This document shows positions 10,379-21,743 of a stretch of DNA of 64,000 nt, in pieces. The stretch spans positions 1,116,001-1,180,000 of the forward strand of contig NC_064673.1 of NCBI RefSeq assembly GCF_023278565.1, given 5' to 3'. Each line of letters opens with the position of its first letter. The first letter of the stretch is position 1. Source of the DNA: Colletotrichum lupini. Taxonomy: Eukaryota > Ascomycota > Sordariomycetes > Glomerellales > Glomerellaceae. The position numbers and the translations under genes are program-made. Below the pieces are notes generated by a model. It saw only the letters and a list, made by a program, of their open reading frames with translations, did no database searches and had not been told where the DNA came from.

Positions 10379-11698
10379 TTACAACTTGGCAATCATCTTG
10401 TTGCCCTTCTGAAGCCATGCGACGGCGTCGTTTACAAATTCGTCCATGACTGCCTTGGCGGGCTTCTTGTCATTACACACAGCGGCGGCCTTACCCATGA
10501 GGAAGGGGCGGAACTGGTCGAGGGCATCGTCAATGTCGACCTCGGCGGCGTTATCGTCGCTGCCGCTCTCGCCGCTGCCCTCACCGTCGCCTGAGTTCAT
10601 GAGCTTCTCAAGGTCGGCCTCGTAGGGAATGACACCCTTGGCGGTGAGCTCCTTGATCTCCTGCTGGCGCTCGGTCTCCCAGTTCTCAATGTACGGGTTC
10701 TTGCGTACACGAAGGGGACGGCCGGTGAAGATGAGGGTCTTGATGTTGTCGTCGTGGCCGGCGGTGCGGACAGCTTCCTTGTGTGCCTCGGGGGCACCGG
10801 CCTCATCAGTGAGAATGAATCGGGTGCCAACCCAGACGGCACCAGCACCCATCATGAGGGCGGCGGCCAGAAGCTGGCCGTTGTGGATGCCACCGGCGGC
10901 GATGACCTGAACGGGGCCCTTGAGGAGAGGGCTCTTGGTGTTCTTGCAGAGGTCGACAACGGCAGGGATGAGGACGGTGGTGGGGACGTCACCGGTGTGG
11001 CCACCACCCTCACCACCCTGGGCGCAGATGATGTCGACGCCGAGGTCGAGGCACTTCTGGACGTGCTTGGGGTGTCCGATCATGTTCATGTAGACGATGC
11101 CGGCAGCGTGAAGTCTATCAACGACGTGCTTGGGAGGGACACCGACAGCAGAGACGAAGAGCTTGGCGCCCGACTCGATGATGATGTCAACGAGCTGGTC
11201 AAGCTTTCCCTTTGTGTAGTCGTAGCTAAAGAACAAGGAATTAGCCTCGGTTAAAGGTTGTAGATGCGGCACATGCCCGCGCGCCCTTCACTCCAGAAGA
11301 CATGTGGAGTTGAGTGGTTCGATGCTTACTTGGTCTTTCTCGCGCTGCCACCGACCTGGGGAAGAAGCAGATCAACACCGAAGGGGGCGTTCTTGTCAAC
11401 CAGGTACTCCTTGAGCTCTGCGATCTGCTCCTTTAACATATCCGGTGTGTATCCCACACCACCAATGACACCGAGACCGCCGGCGTTGGTGACAGCAGCA
11501 GCCAACTTGGGGCCGGCAGCGACGTTCATGCCAGCAAGCAGGATCGGGTGCTTGATCTTGAAAAGATCGGTGATGGGAGTGCGGATTTGCTCTGTTATGG
11601 CGGGAACGTGTCAGCAGTGGCTCTGAGGCGGACCGTCTTGTCCCATGTGACAGGCAAGGTCCGGATAGCGAGATAGGTTACTTACGAGGTGACGCCAT
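10379..11698 (-). CDS. Nitronate monooxygenase (2-nitropropane dioxygenase family), FMN enzyme
   Basis: FMN-dependent TIM-barrel enzyme that oxidises alkyl nitronates such as propionate-3-nitronate to the oxo acid and nitrite/nitrate, a detoxification role. Exons on the minus strand are 11698-11686, 11591-11330 and 11225-10379, giving 1122 nt and 373 aa. The first exon encodes only four codons plus one base (MASP); introns are GTAAGT...CAG (94 nt) and GTAAGC...TTTAG. Visible signatures are HPILLAGMNVAAGPKLAAAV near the N-terminus, GGLGVIGG, the flavin/active-site stretch AQGGEGGGHTGDV, the phosphate-binding AAGGIHNGQ, and GAGAVWVGTRF. An acidic Gly/Ser insert (SGDGEGSGESGSDDN) near the C-terminus is family-variable. 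Length is usual for the class. Physiological substrate is not determined. Confidence 0.9.
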
Positions 11699-12963
11699 TG
11701 TGCCTGTGTTACTGGATGTGATAAATGCTACAAAGATCTGGGTATATCGGGTCGTGAAGCTGTACAGACGAAGAAATTTGGCCTGGGAAGAAGAGTAGTA
11801 GATGAAAGGAGGAGCAAGTAAATCTTGGGGGAAGAGGTGAGATCTGGCAATCGGCGGTTTAAAGGGTTCCGGTGGTAGTAGCGCTCGGCATCAAAGGCAC
11901 TTTTGGTTTCTGGGGAAGAAGGGGCGGAGTAGCGTTGCCATCCGCCCCTGCTGGGAGTCCTGGGCCGAGGTTCGCCTGTGACCTCAGCAACTAATCCTGT
12001 TTGGGCAAGGCGGGTCAGTCCAGCGGGGTGGATCTGGGGAACCTGAGAGATGCCGAGGGTCACTTACCAGCCTCCAGCCCAGAAGCGGGACAATTTCACA
12101 AGGGCCACAGGAGCACAAGATACAGTACAGTTTGGTGTACCTTACATAAGCAGGCCAAAGCATAACTCGTTTATGCATCCCTCCCTCCACCCCGAGAGTG
12201 ATTGATTCATCGATCGGACTCGGACCGGTGACCTCGGTCTGAGCTTTCCGTGTTCACATTTACTGTGAAAATGGAGTCGTTTTGCAAAGCCTCGTGGGGA
12301 CTAAAGTAGGAGACGTGTTTGACGTTTACCCTCTTTCTCTCTCTCACTCACTTTCGGACACGGTCGTTTTTTCCCATTTTGACATCGCACGGCGAATGCG
12401 ACGGGTGAATTGAACAGTTGTGTTCTCTACTGAGTCTGACAGCGGGCCTGAGCACCGAGTCAACCAGGCGCTTTTATCCGTTCCAGAACGTTTGGAAATG
12501 AGCCCGTAAACTCTCTCTCGGCTCGAATCATGTCATGATCTAACCATCTTCCAACCTCGTTGCAACCACAAGCGGGCACTTCGGACTTTGGTTCTCTAGA
12601 AACACAGAGGAGTGTCTGCACCTCTTTATCAATCTAGTATCCTAGACGACGACCCCCGTCTTCCTTACCCGCCTTGGAATAGCTTACTTCGCCTTAGGTC
12701 AGCCCATTCTACGGATACCTGACTTCGTACACTGATTTCCAGTCTAACCCCTCCAAAGCCACTTTACGCGCTTTTCCACGTCTTACCTAATCACTGGATT
12801 GTAAAGGGACCGCCACGGTGCACACCCGACCCTCATTGGCTGCAAGAAAAGATTCTCTCCTTCTTAGTGACCCTCAACACACAAGACACACAAACCCATT
12901 GGATATTACCTTACTGGACTGTGGGCTTTTTGCCGTTGGCCTCCTTTTCTCCCTTCCGTCGTG
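11699..12963. other. Divergent intergenic region, 1.26 kb
   Basis: Contains the promoters of the nitronate monooxygenase gene (minus) and the folate gene (plus). The half next to the folate gene is rich in CT tracts (ctctttctctctctcactcac near 12331). No gene, RNA or repeat is recognised. I looked here for a dihydroneopterin aldolase exon belonging to the folate gene and found none. Confidence 0.5.
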
Positions 12964-14906
12964 ATGAAACCCCCAAACCCCCTCCGTCAACAACCCTCCC
13001 TCTTTCCACGAGCTTGCGCCCTAGCACGGAGCAACAATGCGCGTCGCCAGCCCCTAACGCCGCGACTTGTCCGGTTCCAGCTCACGACGGCATCACCAGC
13101 AGCTGCAACATCCTGCATAGCCTCATCCTCCTCGCGCACGTTCTGCACTTCTTCGTTACGGGGTAGTCCCTCCTCCTCCACCAACCCTGCCACCGCACTC
13201 CTCACCCGCTCCCGCCCCCGGTCAGTAGCAACCATGCCCTCCCGCCGGACCCCGTCGCCGGTCATGTCCGCCGGCGCCGCCCAGACCCGGTCGGCCTGTG
13301 GATGCGCCTGCAGCGGCGGCGGTGGATGCGGCAGCGGCGCCGCCAAACCTAAAGGTCCGAGCACGGCTTACATCGCGCTCGGCAGCAACCTCGGCGACCG
13401 CGTTGCCTGGATCGAGCAGGCCTGCGCCGAGATGGATCGCCGCGGCATCAAGGTGAAGCGCACCAGCAGCTTGTGGGAGACGGAGCCCATGTATGTGTTA
13501 GATCAGGATAGGTTCGTCAATGGAGTCTGTGAGGTTAGTGACACTCATTCTTTGAAATCTCTTCTTCACTCTGTCTCCGTTCATGAGCTCAGGGTTTTAT
13601 GTGTGATATTCATGCACTTCTTGGAAGTGTAGCTGTGCCAATTAACTTTTGACTGATCGGATGACATACAGGTCGAGACTGAACTCGAACCTTTGGCTCT
13701 TCTCGATGAACTCCAGGACATTGAGCGCACCCTGGGCCGTAAGAAGCTGATAGACAAGGGCCCCCGCAACATTGACCTCGACATTCTCATGTATGGTGAT
13801 GAAAAGATTGAGCATCCTCGTCTAAACGTGCCTCACATCGGCATACCAGAGAGAGAATTCGTCCTGCGACCTCTGGCTGAGTCCGTCCTCTCTCAAACGT
13901 CCTCTCACATGACACGGCGACTAACACACTACATCTCAGACTCATCCCAGAAAAGCCTCTCTACGCATCCAACCCCTGGAAACTCACCCTGGACTACCTC
14001 AACGAGCTTCCCCCCTCAGCGGCGCCCCTCTCACCACTCACCCCCATCTCCGCCTCTCACCCTCCCCTCGCCGCCCTCACCTCCAGCCGCCAAACCCACG
14101 TCATGGCCATCATCAACGCCACTCCCGACTCCTTCTCCGACGGCGGCGTTCACAACGCCCAAAACCTCGTCGCGACCCTCAAATCCTTCGCCGCCGCCGG
14201 CGTCACCATCGTCGACGTGGGCGGATGCTCCACCGCCCCGGGACGGCCCGAAGTCCCCGCCGACGAGGAACTCGCCCGGGTCCTCCCCGTCATAAAGCTC
14301 GTCCGCGCCCTCCCCGAACTCGCCCACCTCGCCGTCAGCATCGACACCTACCGCGCCTCCGTCGCCGAGGCCGCCGTCGCCGCGGGCGCGGACATCATCA
14401 ACGACGTGTCCGCGGGCCAGCTCGACCCGTCCATGATCCCCTACATGGCGCGCAGCAACCGCACCGTCTGCCTGATGCACATGCGCGGCACCCCCGCGAC
14501 CATGAACTCGCTGACGGACTACCCCGACGGCCTGATCCCCACCATCGCACGCGAGCTTCTCGAGCGCGTCGCCGAGGCCGAGGCCGCGGGCGTGCGCCGG
14601 TGGCGCATCGTTCTCGACCCCGGGTTGGGCTTCGCCAAGACGGGGCCGCAGAACCTCGAGATTTTGCGCCACATGGACGAGTTGCGTTCCTGGCCGGGCC
14701 TGGAGGGGTTCCCCTGGCTGGTTGGGTCTAGCCGGAAGAGCTTCGTCGGCAAGTTCACTGGTGTGTCGAAGCCGCAGGAGCGGATTTGGGGCACGGCGGC
14801 CACGGTCGTCTCGGCTGTCCAGGGCGGCGCGGACATTGTCAGAGTCCACGATGCCGTTGAGATGTGCCAGATTGTCAAGATGGCGGACGCCATTTACAGA
14901 CACTGA
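12964..14906 (+). CDS. FOL1: Bifunctional HPPK-dihydropteroate synthase (folate biosynthesis)
   Basis: Makes 7,8-dihydropteroate from hydroxymethyl-dihydropterin (pyrophosphokinase, then condensation with p-aminobenzoate). Exons are 12964-13533, 13672-13880 and 13940-14906, giving 1746 nt and 581 aa. Residues 1-90 are rich in Arg/Ser/Ala without acids, a likely mitochondrial presequence. A Cys/Gly patch (CGCACSGGGGCGSG) follows. HPPK starts near residue 135 (YIALGSNLGDR, FVNGVCEVETEL, GPRNIDLDILMYGD, REFVLRPLAE). DHPS starts near 310 (INATPDSFSDGG, VGGCSTAPG, IINDVSAG, LMHMRG, DPGLGFAKT, GSSRKSFVGKF). Intron 2 uses the weak donor GTCCGT. Unlike the trifunctional yeast Fol1, no dihydroneopterin aldolase domain is present. 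A downstream ATG near 13233 could give a cytosolic form. Confidence 0.92.
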
Positions 14907-15207
14907 GCGACTTGATTTGCTTGGCAATAGAAGGGTAATAAAATAGAATATGTACAACACATGGGAATCAGCGATGGGTATAGACTTCCTGTATGATAAG
15001 ATGGCAACAAAAGCTTTGGTTTCACGAGCCAACTTCTTCGACTTCATCTTCAGCTGAGCTTTGACTAAATAAACAACCTTGAATCTCAGAGAAGGCCACG
15101 AATTCTTCCTGGACTATCTCGACCATGGTTGCAATAACAGTCAACATCCGCGCTCTACTTGAACCGGTTCCGAAGATTGGCAGATACGCCCAAGATAGCC
15201 TGGCTAC

Positions 15208-16158
15208 TCACCAGTACTCCTCCCTCGTACCAAGCTCACTGCTCCTATAGATAGCATCCAACATACGATGCCTAATCAAAGCAACGTCAAAATCCGGCGC
15301 CTCCCCAGAACCCCCGGCAAACGCCTCCCACGCCTCCGCCGAGAAGCCTCCCCACCACAGAGAGGTGATCATGCGCCGTCTTCTCAATCTCACCTTTCGG
15401 CTTCCCCTCACTGTCAGTGACGACCGTCCGGGGCCGGTTATTCGCCAACGTAGCCTGAACCCCCCTCAACTCCCCCAACACAAATAACATCGCGTCCGGC
15501 GCGTGGCCCGCCGAGATGGACACTAGATTAGCGCCAATCTCGATATCGGCGCCGTACCCCGCCGCCTCGGGCATCGCAGGCCCGAACCAAGGGCTCATGA
15601 ACAACATCGTGGTCTGCAGCATATCCCCCAATGCCCCGCGTTCCACGAGTTCCTTGGCTTTAAGGGTAGCAGGGTCCTGACGCCCTTGTAACCCCACCAA
15701 GGTCCTGACTCCCTTTTCTCTAGCCAGGGACGTCAGGCGCTCTGCCTCGATGCTGTTCCGCACCAGGGGCCACTCGCAGAAGACGGCGCTTTCCCCGGCG
15801 CGGATGGCGGCTTCGACGGCGGCGGCGTGGAGGTGGACTTTTATGGTTACGGCTACGAGGTCGATGTCTGGGTCGGAGACGAGGGCGTTGATGTCGCCAT
15901 AGGCTTTGGTGTCTTGCGGAAGATTGTGGAGGCGGGTTGCTCTCTGGGCTGTTTCTCTGGAGCTGTTTTGGAGGGCTGCGAAGTTGTAGTGTTTGGAGTT
16001 GATGAAGTAGGTGAGGTGAGCGGCGACGGCCCAGGACCATTCGCTATCCTCGTTGTTAGTATCTGTGAGTTTCAAAGGAATGAGAAGCGTGGCTGCAAAG
16101 GTACGTACGGTCGGGAGGATAGGCCGATGAAGCCGACGTTGGTCACTTGAGGGGACAT
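15208..16158 (-). pseudogene. Gfo/Idh/MocA (Gal80-like) oxidoreductase with internal deletion and frameshift
   Basis: Exon 1 is 16158-16109 (MSPQVTNVGFIGLSSRP, a Rossmann start); a 65-nt intron GTACGT...GGATAG with a TACTAAC branch site follows; exon 2 starts at 16043. The frame reads well through EWSWAVAAHLTYF, DIDLVAVTIKVH, CEWPLVRN, LVGLQGRQDP and NNRPRTVVTDSEGKPKGE. Near 15375 it runs into HDHLS and then shifts to a Gly-rich tail ending at 15287 (268 aa total). The true family C-terminus (AWEAFAGG..APDFDVALIRHRMLDAIYRSSELGTREEY) is encoded immediately downstream in another frame, ending at 15208. About a hundred residues normally between these blocks are absent. The simplest reading is an internal deletion that joined out of frame. 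NAD(P)-dependent sugar/inositol dehydrogenase or Gal80-type regulator ancestry is likely; activity is doubtful. Confidence 0.72.
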
Positions 16159-18186
16159 TTTGGAAGATGGGATGTCGCTGTTGGAGCGATTGAGATGCTA
16201 GAATGGGATGTTGGACGGGTTGAATGAACTACAGAGAGAAGTGTCTAAGAGCGATTCGTCTTGATATATGTACTACATCTTGAGATACATGCCACGACTT
16301 TTTCATTCATCGCGAGAATCCCCATTCTCGTCTTCGCGGATTTCGTCAGCTAACAAACACTGATCAACGTTACCATTATGCAGTATGTGTTCGTGGGTAA
16401 ATCTGTCATCTTAAATTGTTGGTTTAGACCGTAGACCATCCGCCGGGCTTAGTCAACAGCTTATATAAAAGTCCGCCAACTAATCCGCCATCTCGAATCT
16501 GGTTCAAAACAGAGTCGGTTCGATTGCTGTGGTATCCCAGAAGCGCAAAGTCAGCCAAGATGATATCAAAATTGCCATTGCGTTATAGAAAGTTTACATA
16601 CCCGGAAGTGGGCATCACGGTTCCGTGCGACATGTTTATCTCAATCCGATTAGTCACTTGTTGTTCAAAACTTGAGAGATCATAACGTATTACTTGCCCC
16701 TAACTTGGAAAATTTCAGCTCCAGATCGGAAACAGGTGTTCTCTGTGCGATAAATCCGAAGTGAGGAGCAGGGCCCATCTGATGCAAGGCAAGTCAACCC
16801 AGCTGCTGGACCAAGATCCAGAGCAGGTGCGATGGATCCCATCACGTTATCCGTCGACGGGCAAACAAGAGAAGGTTTTCAATCGGTGCCTCAGGAGACT
16901 GAAAAGGGCAATCATGTCTCGCAGAATACCCACCTATTCCAGGTATTTTGAAGCCCCTGATCGAGCCTTTGATAATCGAAATATCCAGTGTCATCCCTTG
17001 AAAGGTGGAGGCATCTGGTTCCCAAGCTTTGGGAGAGGAGACATATAGAGTCGTGCATGACTTGTTGCTGTGGGAGACAGTCGTTGTAACTATGATAAGT
17101 TGGTACACAAGATTCGAGTAAGCATAATTCCTCAACAGCCCAGGCAAAAGAGTTCACCCCCCCGGTGCTGAACTGGGGGCTACATCTCTGGCGCTCATAC
17201 TGGGAAATTTCTGGTGCTCATGCTGGGATTCGAACTCGGGTACTCGCTAAGCCTGTCGTCGAGTAGGCTGGTTGGCGTATAAATTGATTGTTGACCATGA
17301 ACCATTCCACCACCCACGCCACAGTTTGACCTGACCCCCGACCTAGAGGGCGCCTGCTGTGCTGGTGACGGAAACGGGGTCGAGGGGGTATATGAGGCCT
17401 TGTGCGTGGGTGTTCTGGCTGAGTATTCCGTGAGTATTCTACATGAGTATTTGACACGAGTATGCTTACGTTCAATCAGAAATTTGCCCATAGGGCGCTT
17501 TGAGTGCTATTGCCAGATGTGTTGCAGTGACGAGAGACCTTCAGCACTCGCCCAAGCCTTTGACCCAGCCTGTGTAAGTATGAGATGCAGTATCATGCCG
17601 ATCTGTCAGACTATTTTCAGGGTGGTCAATGTCAGAGATTATTCGTGTCACAGCAATAACGGCCACGATTCAACTCAAGATAATTTGGATGGATGTAGTG
17701 TATTAGAACTAATGTGGTTGTTCTACACTACTTCAGTATTGTTTATCCCATGTATCGCGTTGAACTGTTTTTGTCAACGCCGCAGACTGTTTGTTTGCCT
17801 GCCCACAAGAATGAGATACTAGCCATACACGATCTCAATCTGCTGAAACCGAACTGATGTGGATGCTATCGCCCACCGAGGCCCGAAGGCTCAAGGACAT
17901 CCTTTTACTGTCCCCCACAAAGTAGAGAGACTACCCATACACATTTCCACAACGCCGAAAGCCTAAGCCAGCATGCCAGGGTATCTTAACTCCCAAGGTC
18001 CTTAGACCTCAATGTCCTTTTCACATCACCCAAGTCTCCGAAGGCATCAAGAGTCATGTGCTCCATTGTCAGTCGGAGAAGGCGCCAGTCCGCCAAGGTT
18101 CCTTTCCCATAACCCAACACCTCTCCCAGGCTGCAAGAGACACGAGCTCTACCGTTCAGCCTGAGGTGTGTGTGTGTGCGTGCCCC
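16159..18186. other. Intergenic, 2 kb, contains one SINE-like repeat
   Basis: No protein gene is supported. The SINE-like copy at 17145-17400 is described separately. The remainder is mixed-composition sequence with short frames only. A TGTGTGTGTG microsatellite lies near 18165, just past the end of the secreted-protein gene. Confidence 0.5.
17145..17400 (-). repeat. tRNA-derived SINE-like repeat, copy 1
   Basis: On the minus strand this about 256-bp block carries a Pol III B-box-like motif (GAGTTCGAATCCCAGC, 17222-17237) and, upstream of it, an A-box-like stretch (GTGGAATGGTTCATGG). It is recognisably the same sequence as 37295-37521, same orientation: shared landmarks on the plus strand are aaaagagttcacccccc, gggctacatctctgg, gctgggaYtcgaac, ttgacctgacc, ggcgcctgctg and gagggggtatat. 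The sequence outside these limits differs. Copy 1 has an extra short duplication (two ...ctcatactggg/ctcatgctggg units). A non-autonomous Pol III-transcribed element is the best explanation; I see no clear flanking duplication. Confidence 0.6.
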
Positions 18187-18915
18187 TTAACGGAAGCCCA
18201 ACTGCTCCACATCCTTGCACTCAGCGGCGCCATATTTGTTTTGGGTAGCCTCGTACCAGGCGGCTTGGACCATGCCGACGTTGCAGAAGGTGGAGGCGAC
18301 GAAGTGCCAGATCAGTTCGCCCTTGTCGGTGCCCGCGCGGCAGGAAGCGTCCGAGGCGGCGAAGCAGCCACTGAAGCGTCTGAGGTTGCGCCAGAGATCG
18401 CCGCAGACCTTGGGGGCGTCGTCGACTCCCGAGTAGGCCTTGAGCGAGTAGGCGTGGAGGACGCGGCGTTTCATCTCCTGGTGCTGACAGAGTGCGCCCC
18501 CGTGCTGGACGAAGTCGTCGACTGAGGAGTCGGGGGCTTCGGGGGTTGCGATGTCTGTGTTGTTGACCTTGCCGTCGCCCTCTTTGGTGGTGGGGACGCC
18601 TGCGTCGGTCTTGTCGTCGCCATCTTTGGTGGTGGGGACGTTTGTGTCGACCTTGCCGTCGCCCTCTTTTGCGATGGGGGGGACTGGTTTGGCCTTGGGG
18701 ACATACTGTAGAGGGACGACCTTGTCTGTGTTGATCACACCGGCACCCTCTGGGATGAAGGCCTTGTCTTTCTCGCCAGCGCCAACATACTTGACGAGGT
18801 TGGGGATGCCTTCACTGACGACAGGTTTGTCTCGGCGGACGTTGCCAGCAGGAGCAGCGTCAGCGCCGAAGAAGACGGCGGCAGCGAGAACGATGAGGGT
18901 AGCAGAGAACTGCAT
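18187..18915 (-). CDS. Small secreted Cys-containing protein with tandem repeats, effector candidate
   Basis: Single-exon gene, ATG at 18915, 242 aa. The N-terminus is a clear signal peptide (MQFSATLIVLAAAVFFGADA), followed by a possible dibasic Kex2 site (VRRD, about residue 28). Residues about 85-130 contain three imperfect 14-residue repeats built on EGDGKVDTNVPTTK, acidic and Pro/Thr-containing. The C-terminal 110 residues form a domain with six cysteines (ALCQ, VCGD, SGCFA, SCRAG, TFCNV, ECKD), enough for three disulfides. I do not recognise the domain. Secretion is predicted from the sequence; an effector role is inference from the architecture and the gene-poor surroundings. Confidence 0.75.
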   Translation of the reverse strand: MQFSATLIVLAAAVFFGADAAPAGNVRRDKPVVSEGIPNLVKYVGAGEKDKAFIPEGAGVINTDKVVPLQYVPKAKPVPPIAKEGDGKVDTNVPTTKDGDDKTDAGVPTTKEGDGKVNNTDIATPEAPDSSVDDFVQHGGALCQHQEMKRRVLHAYSLKAYSGVDDAPKVCGDLWRNLRRFSGCFAASDASCRAGTDKGELIWHFVASTFCNVGMVQAAWYEATQNKYGAAECKDVEQLGFR

Positions 18916-21589
18916 CTTGACGATTGAAGTTGGGTTGCTTGTGTATGTGTAATTGGGTTGTAAGTTGGTTGGGTAGTTGTATGTAAGTGGTTGAGTTGAC
19001 TTCTTGACAAGATGCAGTGATGAGAGTGGTATGTAAGATGGATGGAGGATGAATAGAAAAGAGAAATTGTAGGAGGAAAAAGACCAGAACTTATAGGCTT
19101 CTGGAAGATCGAGGCCGTCACGGTGTCTGCATTCGCGAGTCTATTCCGACTCTTCGTGCCCTAACGTGCTCAACCTAAGGCTCAACCTGTGGGATTGATG
19201 GATGCCAAAGGAGGTTTTTTCACTGTGTGAGCATGTTCCTGGGCGGCCCGTTGCACCAAAATTTCGGCATCAAGGTTGAGAGCCATGGCCTCCGTCCGGA
19301 ATAAACACGACTGTTAGAAACCTTGACGGAAGGTTAACCAGCGGTGCGGGTATGTCTGTCAGCCTTGAGGATGTAAGGCCAAGGGCCCTTTCTCCGGTCT
19401 CTATTGAAATCTATCGGAGTCAAGCCTATAGTTTCAACGGAGATTGCCACAAGACTGAAGAGGCGTCTGGTCCAGATTTCTGGCTAGCCTGAAAAGGCCT
19501 CGCGGAGCATAAAGGTATGAGCAGCAGAAAAGCTTAGCCATAGCAGTTGAGGGTATACGGCTTCATAGGAATGGACAGAACGAACGTTGGCTATCTCCTC
19601 GCGCAAACAAACTTTCTGGCAGCGGTTTGTAATGAGCCACACAATTATCCACAAACTCCTCCCTGCTACTCAGAATATACCAGGCAGAGCGAGTAACCAG
19701 GTAGATTGATACATCGCAGCTCCAGGCTCGGAGAACCAATGGCTTCATCTGTTACTTGGCCCAGAAGGTCTACCACGATATACTTGAAAGCAGTGGGTTT
19801 GAGATGGGGTGTACAATGGCTAGAACTTGATACATCACTACAACATCAGACACAATTTTCAATAGAACAACGCTGGTAGTTTCAACGACGTGGGAGACAT
19901 CTCGTAGGTGGTTGTGCAGCCATTCGCTGACCGTTACGCATGATGGTGTTAAAGCCTCAAATTCCTATGTTTGACCGATAACATCAAAAGCAGGGTCAAA
20001 CTCAGGAACTCTATATATAATACTCAGGAGACAAATCCACCTACCATTCTCTTATTGCTCACAGGTACGTCGCTCTCGCCACTCTATACAGGTCTAGTTT
20101 GCGTCGGGAGCAGCGTCCCACGGCAGTTCCGATATTGACGTTACCATTGTAGTTCTGGGCATAATCTTACGATTACGAACACCCTAACAATAGAATTCTA
20201 TAGAGATAGTAGTCGAATCCATCAGCTCTTGACTTATACACCGTCGTTCCCGAACTAGGCATCTTATGAAAGCCAAAACTCATTACCAGGCTTGACAGGA
20301 ACAAGACGAGCCCTGATATCGGCCGATCGATTTCCGCATATAGTTGAAGAACCACCATCCTATCTTCGTATGAAAGAATAATACCCGAAATAACGAGTGA
20401 AGGACGAGGTTCGGTGAAGGGTGTTGGTGAAGATGGACACGCCAGTGTAAACGACCGTCATCAAGGAAATAGAGCTTGCTGTTATCGGAGGCCATAGCAT
20501 CCTACAAAACCATAGGCGATCTTCTTAGGTCAGAGCCGGAACTCTTGACGCATGGTCTGCGGCGGACGCACCTCTAGCCCGGGCGGTCACAATTGCGGCT
20601 CCGGATTTCGGGGAGTAGGTCTGTCCAGCGCCGAGAAAGACGCCGCAGAAGCCCGGCCGGCCACTCGACCCATGCCCAGTCTTCTCGAGAGCCTGCGCGG
20701 TGTTCGACCCAAGTCGCATACTTAGACAACCGGATCTGAACCCTTGCTTACATCATGTGCAAGTGCAACAACTCGAGGAGTGCTTCACCCTTCTATTCAC
20801 ATGCCTTTCGGTGATATTATAGAGTGTTGCGACCAGTGAAAGAACTGCTGTGGCTTTACTTCAATTTACGCCCGCCGTCTAGCTGGAAAGGCGCAACGAG
20901 AATTTCCTAGACTGAATGGCCAGCACTCAGTTTTATTTCGCGGCTTCGTATCGCTGAAGCAGGAACAGGAGAGGCTTGGAAGTCAGGACCCCCCCCTCCC
21001 GGTGAGGCCTGCCCTGACAGATGAAACAACTGATGCCCCTGACAGACGTCCCCTCAACCACAAGGCTGGGAAGGAATTTTTCTTTATATTAGAACTTGTT
21101 TTCCATTTCATTATCGAACGACAAAAACTCATAAGTGAAATGGGCATGCAACCACCAATATCTGTCAGAATGTTCTATGTTTCCGTTTTGTTCTGCTATT
21201 GAAAATTCAGAGGGGGGCAGGGGAACGGAATTATCCAGCAAGCGCTGCTCGTTTCAGCAACGGCCCCTTGAACGCCACGAACCTGGTATTGACACGATCC
21301 TGCGACGGCAGATCCGTTTCGACTTCTCTGCTCTTGTCTCTGTAACGCCAACCCCCAATTGAAGGGGACAGGAAACGTCAGACGCACAGCACGGCGCGGA
21401 TTGGCCGTGAGTACAGATGACTGCTTCATACTGAGAAAAAAAGGGCCAAAACACCAAAACACCACGAAATACAATCATCTACACATTCAAGTCCCTTTCA
21501 TCTGAACTTCGGCGTGGCGTGCGCGTGTTCATCCCCTCCCTCACCGAAGCACAACCTTTCGAAGAAATTCAAATCAACAGTCCCACGTC
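18916..21589. other. Intergenic, 2.7 kb
   Basis: No supportable gene. The first 200 bp is the leader/promoter of the secreted-protein gene and has repeated TTG/GTA-rich text. The stretch 19,950-20,250 is AT-rich with ctatatataata near 20011, a possible TATA context without an obvious downstream gene. Frames are short and unconserved in appearance. It may be decayed sequence or promoter DNA for the SET-domain gene. Confidence 0.45.
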
Positions 21590-21712
21590 ATGAGATCATC
21601 CAATATCGCCGTGTGGCTATCAATCGTAGCCGGCGCACTCGCATGCGACGGCGGACACGACGACATCCGCGCCCTTGACACCAGCCTGGCAGCGATAGAC
21701 AGCAATGACGCG

Positions 21713-21743
<31 letters not shown>

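Noticed and set aside
10379..14906. Nitronate monooxygenase and folate genes considered as part of a metabolic gene cluster
   Set aside because: There is no backbone enzyme (PKS, NRPS, terpene cyclase), no transcription factor and no pathway link between the neighbours.
14031..15047. Long minus-strand frame antisense to the DHPS domain
   Set aside because: It is the shadow of a very GC-rich third-position coding strand. Its Gly/Asp/Val-rich peptide has no domain, while the plus strand encodes a complete DHPS.
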